Origin: an uncultured Flavobacteriaceae bacterium
GTDB lineage: Bacteria; Bacteroidota; Bacteroidia; Flavobacteriales; Flavobacteriaceae
Reading direction: 5' to 3'
DNA: 64,000 bases
NCBI GenBank assembly: GCA_947501625.1
Contig: CANMWN010000002.1
Coordinates: forward strand, 310,001 to 374,000
The notes beneath the pieces are model-generated. The model saw only the letters and a list, made by a program, of their open reading frames with translations. It was not told the DNA's origin and searched no databases. The position numbers were made by a program, and so were the translations under genes. Position 1 is the first letter of the stretch. Each line of letters starts with the position of its first letter. Positions 26,033 to 34,588 of the stretch are shown in pieces.

Positions 26033-26497
26033 TTAATTTTTTAATATTCGTCTTGCATAACTATATTTTCTACTCCAATATACATTATCAAGCCTTGATT
26101 TTATTACTCCTTTGGAAGTTGAACTGTGTATAAACTCACCGTTTCCAATATAGATTCCTACATGTCGATACTTACGTGAAGGTCTAAAAAAGACCAAATC
26201 GCCAACTTTCAACTTCGATTCTTTTACTTTGTAGCCAACCTTAGCAATATCTTTGGTCATACGCGGTAACTCTATGCGGAAAGCATTCAAGTATACAGTG
26301 TTTACAAATCCTGAGCAGTCAAAACCTCGCTTAGTTGTGCCACCGTACTTATATGGAGTACCTTTATATTTTTGAAATTCTATTTCTAATTTATCTTTTA
26401 CCGAAAGACTAGTGGTCGTTTTCTTTTTTGCGCCACAACTTACCATAAACAATGATAAAAAAGCAATTAAACTATATTTCAAAGTATACTTTCTCAT
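26033..26497 (-). CDS. NlpC/P60 family cell-wall hydrolase, lipoprotein
   Basis: A 154-aa predicted D,L-endopeptidase of peptidoglycan. The signal peptide ends in a lipobox (FLSLFMVSCGAKKK). The C40 papain-like domain carries Cys in RGFDCSGFVNTVY, His in YRHVGIYIGNGEFIH, and a later polar third residue. The lipid anchor would hold it at the periplasmic face of the outer or inner membrane for wall remodelling. It directly follows the RNA methyltransferase gene without a gap. Confidence 0.92.
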   Translation of the reverse strand: MRKYTLKYSLIAFLSLFMVSCGAKKKTTTSLSVKDKLEIEFQKYKGTPYKYGGTTKRGFDCSGFVNTVYLNAFRIELPRMTKDIAKVGYKVKESKLKVGDLVFFRPSRKYRHVGIYIGNGEFIHSSTSKGVIKSRLDNVYWSRKYSYARRILKN

Positions 26498-27298
26498 TTA
26501 AAAGTTTCGTTGTCTTTTTGCTTCAAATATCAAGATTCCTGCAGCAACAGAAACATTCATTGAATCAATTGCACCTTGCATAGGAATTATAATACTTTGG
26601 GTTGCACTGTTTAACCATTCTTCTGTTAAGCCAGTTGCTTCAGTACCCACAACAATAGCAGTTGCATTTTTATAGTCTTGACTTATATAATTTTTGGCAT
26701 TTTCTGTTAAAGCAGCAGTATATAGCGAAATGTTATTTGATTTTAAATAGTCAATAATTTCAATTGTAGTTCCTGTTGCAATTTGATTGGTAAAAACACA
26801 GCCAATACTTGAACGTATAATATTTGGGTTGTATATATCGGTTTTTGGATTGGCTATAATAACAGCATCTACATTTGCAGCATCTGCAGTTCTCAAAAGC
26901 GCACCAATATTTCCAGGTTTTTCAGGTGCTTCGGCAACTAAAACAAGTGGAGTAGAAGTGCTAAAATTTAATTTCTCTACTGATAACTGTTCAGTTTTTG
27001 CTACAGCAATCACACCTTCGGTAGAAGAGCGATAAGCTAATTTCTCATACACTTCCAAAGTTATTTCAATACACTCAACAGAATTGATATCAATCAAATT
27101 TTCTAATTCCGAAATTGAAATAATTTCTGGAGTGAAAAGTATTTTTTTAAATTCATAATTTCCCTTAAGTGCCAATAGTATTTCTCGCTGTCCTTCTATT
27201 AAAAACAGTCCTGTTTTTTTACGAGCACGAGATTTTTCCTTGAGTTGCAATAACTCTTTTACTAAAGGGTTTTGAGTGCTTGAAATTTGCTTGTACAA
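26498..27298 (-). CDS. TrmH/SpoU family RNA 2'-O-methyltransferase
   Basis: A 266-aa SPOUT enzyme that uses S-adenosylmethionine to methylate a ribose in rRNA or tRNA. An N-terminal substrate-binding domain (about 1-100, ISSTQNPLVKELLQLKEKSRARKKTGLFLIEGQREI) is followed by the knotted catalytic domain with VAEAPEKPGNIGALLRTADAA, AIVVGTEATGLTEEWL and IPMQGAIDSMNVSVAAGILIFEA. The exact RNA target is not predictable. The start is a TTG: there is no ATG before an in-frame stop, and MYKQISSTQNPLVKEL matches the family N-terminus. Confidence 0.93.
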   Translation of the reverse strand: MYKQISSTQNPLVKELLQLKEKSRARKKTGLFLIEGQREILLALKGNYEFKKILFTPEIISISELENLIDINSVECIEITLEVYEKLAYRSSTEGVIAVAKTEQLSVEKLNFSTSTPLVLVAEAPEKPGNIGALLRTADAANVDAVIIANPKTDIYNPNIIRSSIGCVFTNQIATGTTIEIIDYLKSNNISLYTAALTENAKNYISQDYKNATAIVVGTEATGLTEEWLNSATQSIIIPMQGAIDSMNVSVAAGILIFEAKRQRNF

Positions 27299-27390
27299 AT
27301 TATATTATATTTGAGGTCGTAAATTTACATTTAAATTAATTATTATAAAAAATTGTATCAGTTAGATTGTAACTAAAATAAAAATAGACT

Positions 27391-28896
27391 ATGATAAAAA
27401 GAATATTTTCAGTTTTAATTTTTGGAGTTAGTGTTTTTTATACTTGTCATGGGCAAGTAGCTAACCAACCAAGTAATTTAGAAGTTTGTGATGATAATAG
27501 TTATGATGGTTTTGCTGTGTTCGATTTAACAGTGCTTTCCTCAGAGGTTTTAAATGGGCAGAATCCTGCAAACTACGAAGTTTCTTATTTCACCTCACAA
27601 GAAAATGCTAACTCAAACACCAATGCTATATCTAATACTTCAAATTTTGTAAATACTTTACCTATAACGCAAATAATTTATATCAGAGTAACTGAAAATG
27701 CAACTGGAAGTTATGATACTACGACAGTAACCCTAACAGTAAATCCTCCACCAATAATTAATTTGGAGGATACTTATGTGTTATGCCAAGGTAGCCAAAT
27801 ATCTTTAAATACTGGTATGCCACCTAGTGTGTATACTTTTGAGTGGTTTGATGAAAATTTTGTACCTATTAGTGTTGCTGGTGCAGGTCATGCTCTTACA
27901 GTTAACTCACCAGGAACCTATTATATAACGGTTACAAATTCTACAACTTTATGTAGCAGCACTAAATTAATTTTAGTAGAAGAAGAAATTCCTCCTGTTA
28001 TAGATAGTTCAATTTCATCAATTGAAATTTGTGATGGTAATTCAGATGAAACCGAAATATTTGATTTGACTGTTAATGAAAGTGAAATTATAAATGGACA
28101 AACTGGATTAACTATTACTTACTATGAAAGTGAAGATTTTCCTTATATAAACATTAATAATATTACCAATCAGAGTAATTATACTAATATTAGTAATCCA
28201 CAAACTATTTATATAAGAGTAGAAAATAGTTTTGGATGCTTTGTTGTAGGAAGTTTTATAATAAAAGTTAATGACTGTAATGACTCAGACAGTGATGGTG
28301 TAATAAATAGCGATGAAGATATCAATAATAATGGCAATTTGGATGATGATGATACTGATAATGATACTATTCCAAATTATTTGGATGATGATGATGATGG
28401 TGATTTAATTGACACAATAGATGAATTAGTTGATCAAAGTTCCATTTCAAGAAGTTTTAACAATTCCATGACGATAATCGATACAGATTCAGATACAATA
28501 GAAAATTATTTAGATGATGATGATGATGATGATGGAGTATTAACAAAAAATGAAGATTACAATAACAATGGAACACCATTAGATGATGATACTAACAATA
28601 ACAATATTCCAGATTATCTAGAAGAAACTGTGGCGCTTAACATTAATAACTATGAATTAAATTCATCTTCAATATATCCTAATCCTACTGATTCATTATT
28701 ATTTGCTGATTTAACTAACATTGAATATAAAAATATTGAAGTCAAACTTTATGATGTTTTTGGGAAATTGGTTATAAATAAGAAGTACAATACTATTAAT
28801 GGTAATTTACTAAAATTAGATCTTTCACATTTGAATAGTGGTATGTATTTTATTGATATAAACCATCAATCAATTAATAAAATAGTCGTTAAATAA
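27391..28896 (+). CDS. T9SS-exported protein with calcium-binding Asp repeats
   Basis: A 501-aa protein with signal peptide (1-21). Two related modules (SNLEVCDDNSYDGFAVFDL and SSIEICDGNSDETEIFDLTVNESEIINGQ) are separated by an Ig/PKD-like domain, then Asp-rich thrombospondin type-3-like repeats (DSDSDGVINSDEDINNNGNL, NYLDDDDDGD), then a C-terminal T9SS type A domain (SIYPNPTDSLLF through IDINHQSINKIVVK). It is probably secreted or attached to the cell surface. The Asp runs are encoded by imperfect GAT repeats (28346-28400 and 28500-28540), which could expand or contract in frame. Confidence 0.85.
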   Translation: MIKRIFSVLIFGVSVFYTCHGQVANQPSNLEVCDDNSYDGFAVFDLTVLSSEVLNGQNPANYEVSYFTSQENANSNTNAISNTSNFVNTLPITQIIYIRVTENATGSYDTTTVTLTVNPPPIINLEDTYVLCQGSQISLNTGMPPSVYTFEWFDENFVPISVAGAGHALTVNSPGTYYITVTNSTTLCSSTKLILVEEEIPPVIDSSISSIEICDGNSDETEIFDLTVNESEIINGQTGLTITYYESEDFPYININNITNQSNYTNISNPQTIYIRVENSFGCFVVGSFIIKVNDCNDSDSDGVINSDEDINNNGNLDDDDTDNDTIPNYLDDDDDGDLIDTIDELVDQSSISRSFNNSMTIIDTDSDTIENYLDDDDDDDGVLTKNEDYNNNGTPLDDDTNNNNIPDYLEETVALNINNYELNSSSIYPNPTDSLLFADLTNIEYKNIEVKLYDVFGKLVINKKYNTINGNLLKLDLSHLNSGMYFIDINHQSINKIVVK

Positions 28897-28921
28897 ATTA
28901 ATATAATGCTCAAATAAAAAA

Positions 28922-28945
28922 AGTCGTCAAAATTGACGACTTTTT
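28922..28945 (+). terminator. Intrinsic terminator
   Basis: GTCGTCAA (28923-28930) and TTGACGAC (28933-28940) pair with an AA loop, flanked by A-rich and T5 tracts. Confidence 0.8.
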
Positions 28946-28953
28946 AATTGTTT

Positions 28954-28984
28954 ACGTCATTCCGAGTTTGTTTCAGCATGACGT
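28954..28984. repeat. Small palindromic intergenic repeat
   Basis: ACGTCAT (28954-28960) and ATGACGT (28978-28984) enclose an imperfectly paired centre (TCCGAG/TTTCAG). The GTCATTCC core is shared with the larger repeat at 36114-36183, which suggests one dispersed repeat family. Confidence 0.5.
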
Positions 28985-28989
28985 TAGCT

Positions 28990-30291
28990 TTATTGATTCT
29001 TATACTTATTAGAATAACGCTTCCAAAGTTTAGTTTGGTGTGATTCTAAACTTATCTTTCTTCCTTGAATGAAAGCATCTGTTAAGATATTGGTACGCAT
29101 ATCCAAAGCATCACCTTCCGAAATAAATAAAGTAGCGTCTTTACCAACTTCCAATGTTCCAACTTTATCATCAACACCTAAAATTTTCGCTGTATTAGAA
29201 GTAATCATTTTCAACGCTTCTTCTTTATCCAATCCATAAGCAGCATAAGTACCTGCATAAAATGGCAGGTTTCTTGAATTCATGCGCTCCATTTGACCTT
29301 CTATACCAATTCCTACAACAACTCCTTTATCCACAAGCATTTTTGCATGCTTGAATGGAAAATGAATGTCTTCATCACTACTTGATGGTAAGCGGTGTGC
29401 TCTATCAATCAACACTGGAATTTTCTTAGCCGCTAGCACATCAGCAACTTTATGTGCGTCACCACCGTGAACAATAACTAAATTATCAATTCCCAACTCT
29501 TCACAAAAAGCAATGGCGTCTAAAATTTCTTTTTCTCCGCCAACGTGAACATAAAAAGTTTGAGAACCATCAAATAACCCTTTCAACGATTCTAACACCA
29601 AATTTTTAGGAGATTTATTTCCTTTCAAATATGATTTAGAATCATTCATCATTGTCCTTACTTCATCAATGGTAGTCTTATAATTTTTATTAGATTTTGG
29701 TCCTTTTTCTTCACCAGCCCACCATCTTCCAAAAGATATCTTTGAAGGCCAATTCATATGTATTCCATCATCAGTTCTCATAGTGGCATCTTCCCAGTTC
29801 CAAGCATCAAATTGAACTACTGATGATGTTCCTGAAATTATTCCTCCTCTAGGCGTAATTTGACCCATTAACACACCATTTGGTCTCAATGACTCTGTTA
29901 CTTTAGATTCTGTATTATAAGCAATTAAACTTCTAATATGTGGTAAATAAGTACCTGTTTCTTGCTTATCGTTTGACGCTCTTACTGCATCAACTTCTAC
30001 TAAACCAGAAGTAGAATTTGCAGCAATAAATCCTGGATAAACATGTTTCCCTTTTGCATCAATTACTTTACCAATACGTCCGATTTTTGTTTCTGCTTTT
30101 CCGACAAAAGTAATTTTGCCTTTGCTAAACATAATTAATGAATTCTTAATCACTTCACCATTTCCAAGATGAGCTGTTGCTCCCTCAATAGTAAAATCTG
30201 TAGTTTGAGGTGGAGCAGGAGTTTGCTGTGCAAATAGACTAACGCTTACGAGCATTAGCAATAAACTTATATTTTTTATCATTTTTCTCAT
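28990..30291 (-). CDS. Amidohydrolase-fold protein lacking the HxH metal site
   Basis: A 433-aa exported protein (signal peptide 1-21) with the composite beta-barrel ends of the amidohydrolase superfamily (FTIEGATAHLGNGEVIKNS..., GTLEVGKDATLFISEGDALDMRT). At the position where active members read DxHxH, it reads GKHVYPGFIAANSTSGL, so the two first zinc-binding His are missing. It is probably a non-catalytic or altered partner of the larger protein encoded 4 nt upstream. Confidence 0.85.
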   Translation of the reverse strand: MRKMIKNISLLLMLVSVSLFAQQTPAPPQTTDFTIEGATAHLGNGEVIKNSLIMFSKGKITFVGKAETKIGRIGKVIDAKGKHVYPGFIAANSTSGLVEVDAVRASNDKQETGTYLPHIRSLIAYNTESKVTESLRPNGVLMGQITPRGGIISGTSSVVQFDAWNWEDATMRTDDGIHMNWPSKISFGRWWAGEEKGPKSNKNYKTTIDEVRTMMNDSKSYLKGNKSPKNLVLESLKGLFDGSQTFYVHVGGEKEILDAIAFCEELGIDNLVIVHGGDAHKVADVLAAKKIPVLIDRAHRLPSSSDEDIHFPFKHAKMLVDKGVVVGIGIEGQMERMNSRNLPFYAGTYAAYGLDKEEALKMITSNTAKILGVDDKVGTLEVGKDATLFISEGDALDMRTNILTDAFIQGRKISLESHQTKLWKRYSNKYKNQ

Positions 30292-30295
30292 AATA

Positions 30296-33289
30296 CTATC
30301 TATTTTCTAATGAATCACAGTGGAAATAAACTTTCTCTTTTTTCTTTGGAGGTACCGTTTTCATTCCTTTATTTTTCTCTTGTAACATCATATTGATTAA
30401 TTCGCTACGCTCTTTTTGAATATCTTTAATATTCTGATTATTAGTATCTTTGTCAAAATATGTTACACCTTCAATCATAGTTCTTTCAGCCTTGGTATAT
30501 ACTGAAAGTGGATGACCGTCCCAAAGCACTATATCTGCATCCTTACCAACTTTAATACTTCCTACTTTGTCATCAATATGCAATAACTTTGCAGGATTTA
30601 AAGTAACAAACTTCAATGCTTCTTCTTCTGATACACCACCATATTTAACTGCTTTTGCTGCTTCTTGATTCAATCTTCTACTCATTTCCGCATCATCAGA
30701 ATTAAAAGCAACAGTTATTCCTTGATTGTGCATAATAGCACCATTATAAGGGATTGCATCATTCACTTCAAACTTATAAGCCCACCAATCAGAGAATGTA
30801 GAGCCTCCGACACCGTGCTCTTTCATTTTATCAGCAACTTTATATCCTTCTAAAATGTGCGTAAACGTATTGATATTAAAATCAAACCTTTCAGCAACTT
30901 TCATCAACATATTAATTTCTGATTGCACATAAGAGTGACAAGTGATAAAGCGTTCTTTGTTTAAAATTTCAGCTAAGACTTCCATTTCAATATCTTTACG
31001 ATAAGGCTTTCCACTTTTCTTTTTTGTATCATATTCTTTTGCACGTTGGAAGTAATCCATATATACTTGTTCAACACCCATTCTTGTTTGTGGAAAACGA
31101 ACGGTGTTATTATCTCCCCAATTACTCTGCTTCACATTTTCACCCAAAGCAAACTTGATGAATTTTGGTCTGTTTTTGTATAATAATTCGTCTGCAGATT
31201 CTCCCCATTTTAATTTCAATAAAGCAGATCTTCCACCAATAGGATTAGCAGAACCGTGCAATACTTGAATAGTAGTTACTCCACCTGCAAGATTTCTATA
31301 GATATCAACATCATCAGCATCTACAACATCTTCAATAGTTACTTCTGCAGTTGAATTATGTCCTGCTTCATTAACTGATGTAGTTGCGATATGTGAATGT
31401 TCATCTATGATACCAGCAGTAATATGCTTTCCTGTTGCGTCTACAACTTTTGCACCAGAAGCATTAAGGTTTTTACCAACCTTAGAAATTTTTCCGTTTT
31501 TAACTAATACATCCGTATTCTCTAAAATTCCTTCTGATTCATTTGTCCAAATTGTTGCATTTCTGAATAGAACTGTTTCTTGTTGCGGCTTTGTCTTAAA
31601 TCCGTATGCAACATTAGGATAGGTAAGTGGCATAACAACAGGAGATTTTTTCTCTAGTGCCTTACCATCTTTTTTAGTATCCTTCTTTTCTTCTTTCTTT
31701 TCTTCTTTAACTTTTTTAATTGCCGACCAAGAAGTTTTGTTCCCGTTAGTTAAAACTCCAGTACCATTAATATTATTTGAGTTACTTAGTGCTGCTGTTA
31801 AACGAACAAACTCTGTTTTCTTTTCATTTAGTGGTGTGTAAAATAGATTCACCCAACCATTAGATTGTGAAAGGTTAGAGGCAATCTTAACTGAATCTAA
31901 CATCAATTCAGATTTAATTTTTCCAATATCTCCAGAGATTTTCAAATCATAAGATTTTCCTGCAACTTTCAAGTTATAATCTCCACGAATATCTTTAACA
32001 TTCATGTCTATTAAAGTATTCTTATTTCCTTGAACCCAGTTTTCGTAAACCTTAGTTTTCTTATCAAAAATTTCACCTGAAGTAATAAGGAAATTTGCAT
32101 AGCTACCATTATTAAGTGTTCCAATTTTAGAACTCATCCCTAATAGTTTTGCTGGTATAGTTGTTAAAGCTTCAAATGCTTTTTCTTTACTCAATCCATA
32201 TTTGATAGCCGTCATTAAGTTTGATTTGAAACTCTTTGCCGATTTTAAATCAGAAGTAGTCAAAGCAAAATTAACTCCTTTCTTTTCCAACATTGCTGGA
32301 TTTGAAGAAGATTGGTTCCATGCTCTCATATCTTCTAACTCAACCTGTGCTGCCATGTGTGGATCACTCACATCAAAAGGCTTTTGAAATTTAATTGGAA
32401 TAATATAGTTTGCTCCAGTTTTTACAATTTCATTAAGTCCATTATATTCATTTCCACCACCTTTGATAATATACTTTAAACCAAATTCTTTAGCTATTTT
32501 TGATCCACGCAAGTCATTATCAAGACTATTTGCTTCAAAAATAATTGGAAGATTTTTTAAGTTATTTAAAGTTTCAAGAGCTAAATCACTTGTTTTTGAA
32601 TTTCCTGCAGCATACCATTTTGCATCATGATACACTTGGCGAAGCAATGCCATTGAGCCCATCGTAGAATTTGGATAGGCTTGTCTAGACGCAACAGATT
32701 TACTAAAAGAAATATGTTGTGTAGCATCGGTATTTAAAACTCTTATTTCATCTCCATCATTTTTATTCAATGCTACTACCATTCCAGTTCCGCGCATAAT
32801 TCCATCTTGCTGGTGCGTTCCTACAACACCAAAACCTGCACTAACTAACTCTTTTGCCTTTGCTTTGTCAAAATTAAAATCATCAAAACCTCGCTGGTCT
32901 GGCATAATGTGATCATTCCAATAATAACCATTTCTAGAAGCATCGTATTGTGGTCTTCTGCTTGTACTTGAATTTCTTTTAGTTTTAGCAATTCCAAAAT
33001 TGGTATACATATCAATAAAAGAAGGATAGATGTGTTTTCCTTTCAAGTCAATTATAGTTGTATTTTTTGGTATACTTACATTCTTACCTGATGACACAAC
33101 TTTTTGATTTTGAATAAGTAATGTGCCATTTTCAATAGTCTGGGTTGGACTAATGTGTATCGTTGCATTAGTAAATGCAGTGTGTTTTTCGTTGGAAGTT
33201 TTAATTCCTTCATTGACAGGAAAATAATCCTGTGCATTCAATTGATTAACTAGAAATAGCAACAAACAACTGAGCAGTAGTTTTTTCAT
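30296..33289 (-). CDS. Tandem two-domain amidohydrolase, 997 aa
   Basis: An exported protein (signal peptide 1-19) with two amidohydrolase-like domains joined by a Lys/Glu-rich linker (about 520-550, KKVKEEKKEEKKDTKKDGK). The N-terminal domain has GKHIYPSFIDMYTNFGI in place of HxH and looks inactive. The C-terminal domain keeps IDEHSHIATT, later His in VLHGSANPIGG, ITCHSYVQSE and FTHILEGYK, and AFNSDDAEMSRR with the catalytic Asp. The substrate is unknown; imidazolonepropionase-like or dipeptidase-like roles are possible. First gene of a pair with 28990-30291. Confidence 0.88.
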   Translation of the reverse strand: MKKLLLSCLLLFLVNQLNAQDYFPVNEGIKTSNEKHTAFTNATIHISPTQTIENGTLLIQNQKVVSSGKNVSIPKNTTIIDLKGKHIYPSFIDMYTNFGIAKTKRNSSTSRRPQYDASRNGYYWNDHIMPDQRGFDDFNFDKAKAKELVSAGFGVVGTHQQDGIMRGTGMVVALNKNDGDEIRVLNTDATQHISFSKSVASRQAYPNSTMGSMALLRQVYHDAKWYAAGNSKTSDLALETLNNLKNLPIIFEANSLDNDLRGSKIAKEFGLKYIIKGGGNEYNGLNEIVKTGANYIIPIKFQKPFDVSDPHMAAQVELEDMRAWNQSSSNPAMLEKKGVNFALTTSDLKSAKSFKSNLMTAIKYGLSKEKAFEALTTIPAKLLGMSSKIGTLNNGSYANFLITSGEIFDKKTKVYENWVQGNKNTLIDMNVKDIRGDYNLKVAGKSYDLKISGDIGKIKSELMLDSVKIASNLSQSNGWVNLFYTPLNEKKTEFVRLTAALSNSNNINGTGVLTNGNKTSWSAIKKVKEEKKEEKKDTKKDGKALEKKSPVVMPLTYPNVAYGFKTKPQQETVLFRNATIWTNESEGILENTDVLVKNGKISKVGKNLNASGAKVVDATGKHITAGIIDEHSHIATTSVNEAGHNSTAEVTIEDVVDADDVDIYRNLAGGVTTIQVLHGSANPIGGRSALLKLKWGESADELLYKNRPKFIKFALGENVKQSNWGDNNTVRFPQTRMGVEQVYMDYFQRAKEYDTKKKSGKPYRKDIEMEVLAEILNKERFITCHSYVQSEINMLMKVAERFDFNINTFTHILEGYKVADKMKEHGVGGSTFSDWWAYKFEVNDAIPYNGAIMHNQGITVAFNSDDAEMSRRLNQEAAKAVKYGGVSEEEALKFVTLNPAKLLHIDDKVGSIKVGKDADIVLWDGHPLSVYTKAERTMIEGVTYFDKDTNNQNIKDIQKERSELINMMLQEKNKGMKTVPPKKKEKVYFHCDSLENR

Positions 33290-33368
33290 AAAGTTTGGTT
33301 TAAATATAGATAAGGTATAAAATTAATAAAGTGTTTACTATAAATTGATTTTTAGATAAAAATTAACA

Positions 33369-34448
33369 TTAATTTAAGAGTTTTAAAACTTCAGGATTTT
33401 GCTTATTATAATTTATAATCATGCCAACCATTAAATTATAACTTTTTATGCCTTCTTTTTGTTTATTAACCTTTAAAAAATAATCGAAAAGTTTCTTCGT
33501 ATAAGGCTCAATTGGATTCTGATAAGATAGCCAAAACTCTTGTGATTCACGCATATTTTTAACAATACCTATATTAATTTTACTAAATGTTTGTTTATAC
33601 AATTCCTTATCTTGTCTGTACAAGTCATTCAGCACATATCGAAGAACTAAATAATAGCCTGAATATTTAAAATAAATATCTTCATTATTTATGGCAGTCA
33701 TAAACCCAACAAAGTTTGCCTCATTTTCTGCTGCGTAACCAATTTGATGTGCCATTTCATGGCAAGTTGTTGATGGGTAATTTATTAGAGGATTCATACT
33801 GTTTACTTGTGCTTCATTTGTAAATGGATTTAAGTATCCAGATGTACCCAAGTAAGTCATTGGCAAGCTGATAATAGAATTCTTTGAAGACCTGAATTTA
33901 AAATTAAATTGTGGGTAAGTTGATTCAAGATTCTTATAACCATTAATTGCTTGTTTATAAATATCTTTCCTTGAATAGGGCAACACAACTTTTACTGTAT
34001 CATTATGAGTGATTTTTAAATGTATTCTATTTAACTTATTCACAACATCTATCGTGAAAGTTTCTAAATCATCAACATTGTATTTTACTTCTTTTATTTT
34101 CAATGTTTTATGCAATGGAATTCTGAAATAATTGAATCCCCAAAAAAAATGAAAGCAGAAGTAAACAATTGATAAAAAACTTAAAATTTTGAGAATAGGG
34201 AATTTTTTATTTTTAATGGATTTAAAAACAAACCTTAAAATAAAAACACCTCCAATTATATAAACAAGGTCTCCAAAAGAAAAAGGAATCCAACCGAAAA
34301 TAATTCTAAGAAATGCTGATATATAAGGGTAAATTCCTGTAGAATAATAATATTCAATAAATTCAGGAAAACTTGATATATATTGAACAATTATCCATTG
34401 AATAGGCAAAAAAACACTTAAAATTTTATATTTATGTTTTGACCACAT
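33369..34448 (-). CDS. DUF3810 family membrane protein with HExxH motif
   Basis: A protein of 359 aa with about three N-terminal membrane helices and a C-terminal domain carrying TTCHEMAHQIGYAAENEANFVGF. This is a zinc-metallopeptidase-like HEMAH followed by a Glu, as in gluzincins. Its activity is untested to my knowledge. A TTG 18 codons upstream (34502) would extend the frame, but a TACTTTTG promoter box at 34460-34453 lies inside that extension. The ATG at 34448 falls exactly on the predicted transcription start, so the mRNA is probably leaderless. Confidence 0.85.
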   Translation of the reverse strand: MWSKHKYKILSVFLPIQWIIVQYISSFPEFIEYYYSTGIYPYISAFLRIIFGWIPFSFGDLVYIIGGVFILRFVFKSIKNKKFPILKILSFLSIVYFCFHFFWGFNYFRIPLHKTLKIKEVKYNVDDLETFTIDVVNKLNRIHLKITHNDTVKVVLPYSRKDIYKQAINGYKNLESTYPQFNFKFRSSKNSIISLPMTYLGTSGYLNPFTNEAQVNSMNPLINYPSTTCHEMAHQIGYAAENEANFVGFMTAINNEDIYFKYSGYYLVLRYVLNDLYRQDKELYKQTFSKINIGIVKNMRESQEFWLSYQNPIEPYTKKLFDYFLKVNKQKEGIKSYNLMVGMIINYNKQNPEVLKLLN

Positions 34449-34452
34449 CAGC

Positions 34453-34460
34453 CAAAAGTA
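34453..34460 (-). promoter_or_regulatory. Promoter -7 box of the DUF3810 gene
   Basis: TACTTTTG on the minus strand (34460 to 34453). With the 5-nt offset seen at rnpB, transcription starts at the ATG itself (34448). Confidence 0.5.
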
Positions 34461-34575
34461 AGAAATAAAATAGGATTTTTTGCGTTTAATAGTTATTAAC
34501 AATTTATTCAGTTGTTAACAAAAGATGTGTACAAAATTTATTCTCAATTTGCCTTAAAATATGAGCTAGAAAAAT

Positions 34576-34583
34576 TACTTTTG
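34576..34583 (+). promoter_or_regulatory. Promoter -7 box of dnaB
   Basis: TACTTTTG; five bases on is 34588, one base before the dnaB ATG, so a leaderless mRNA is predicted. A TTTG at 34548-34551 is a possible but distant -33 element (24 nt). Confidence 0.5.
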
Positions 34584-34588
34584 TTTTC

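Noticed and set aside
34503-34575. DnaA boxes or origin near dnaB
   Set aside because: A few TGTTAACA-like words occur, but no TTATCCACA cluster or dnaA gene is present.
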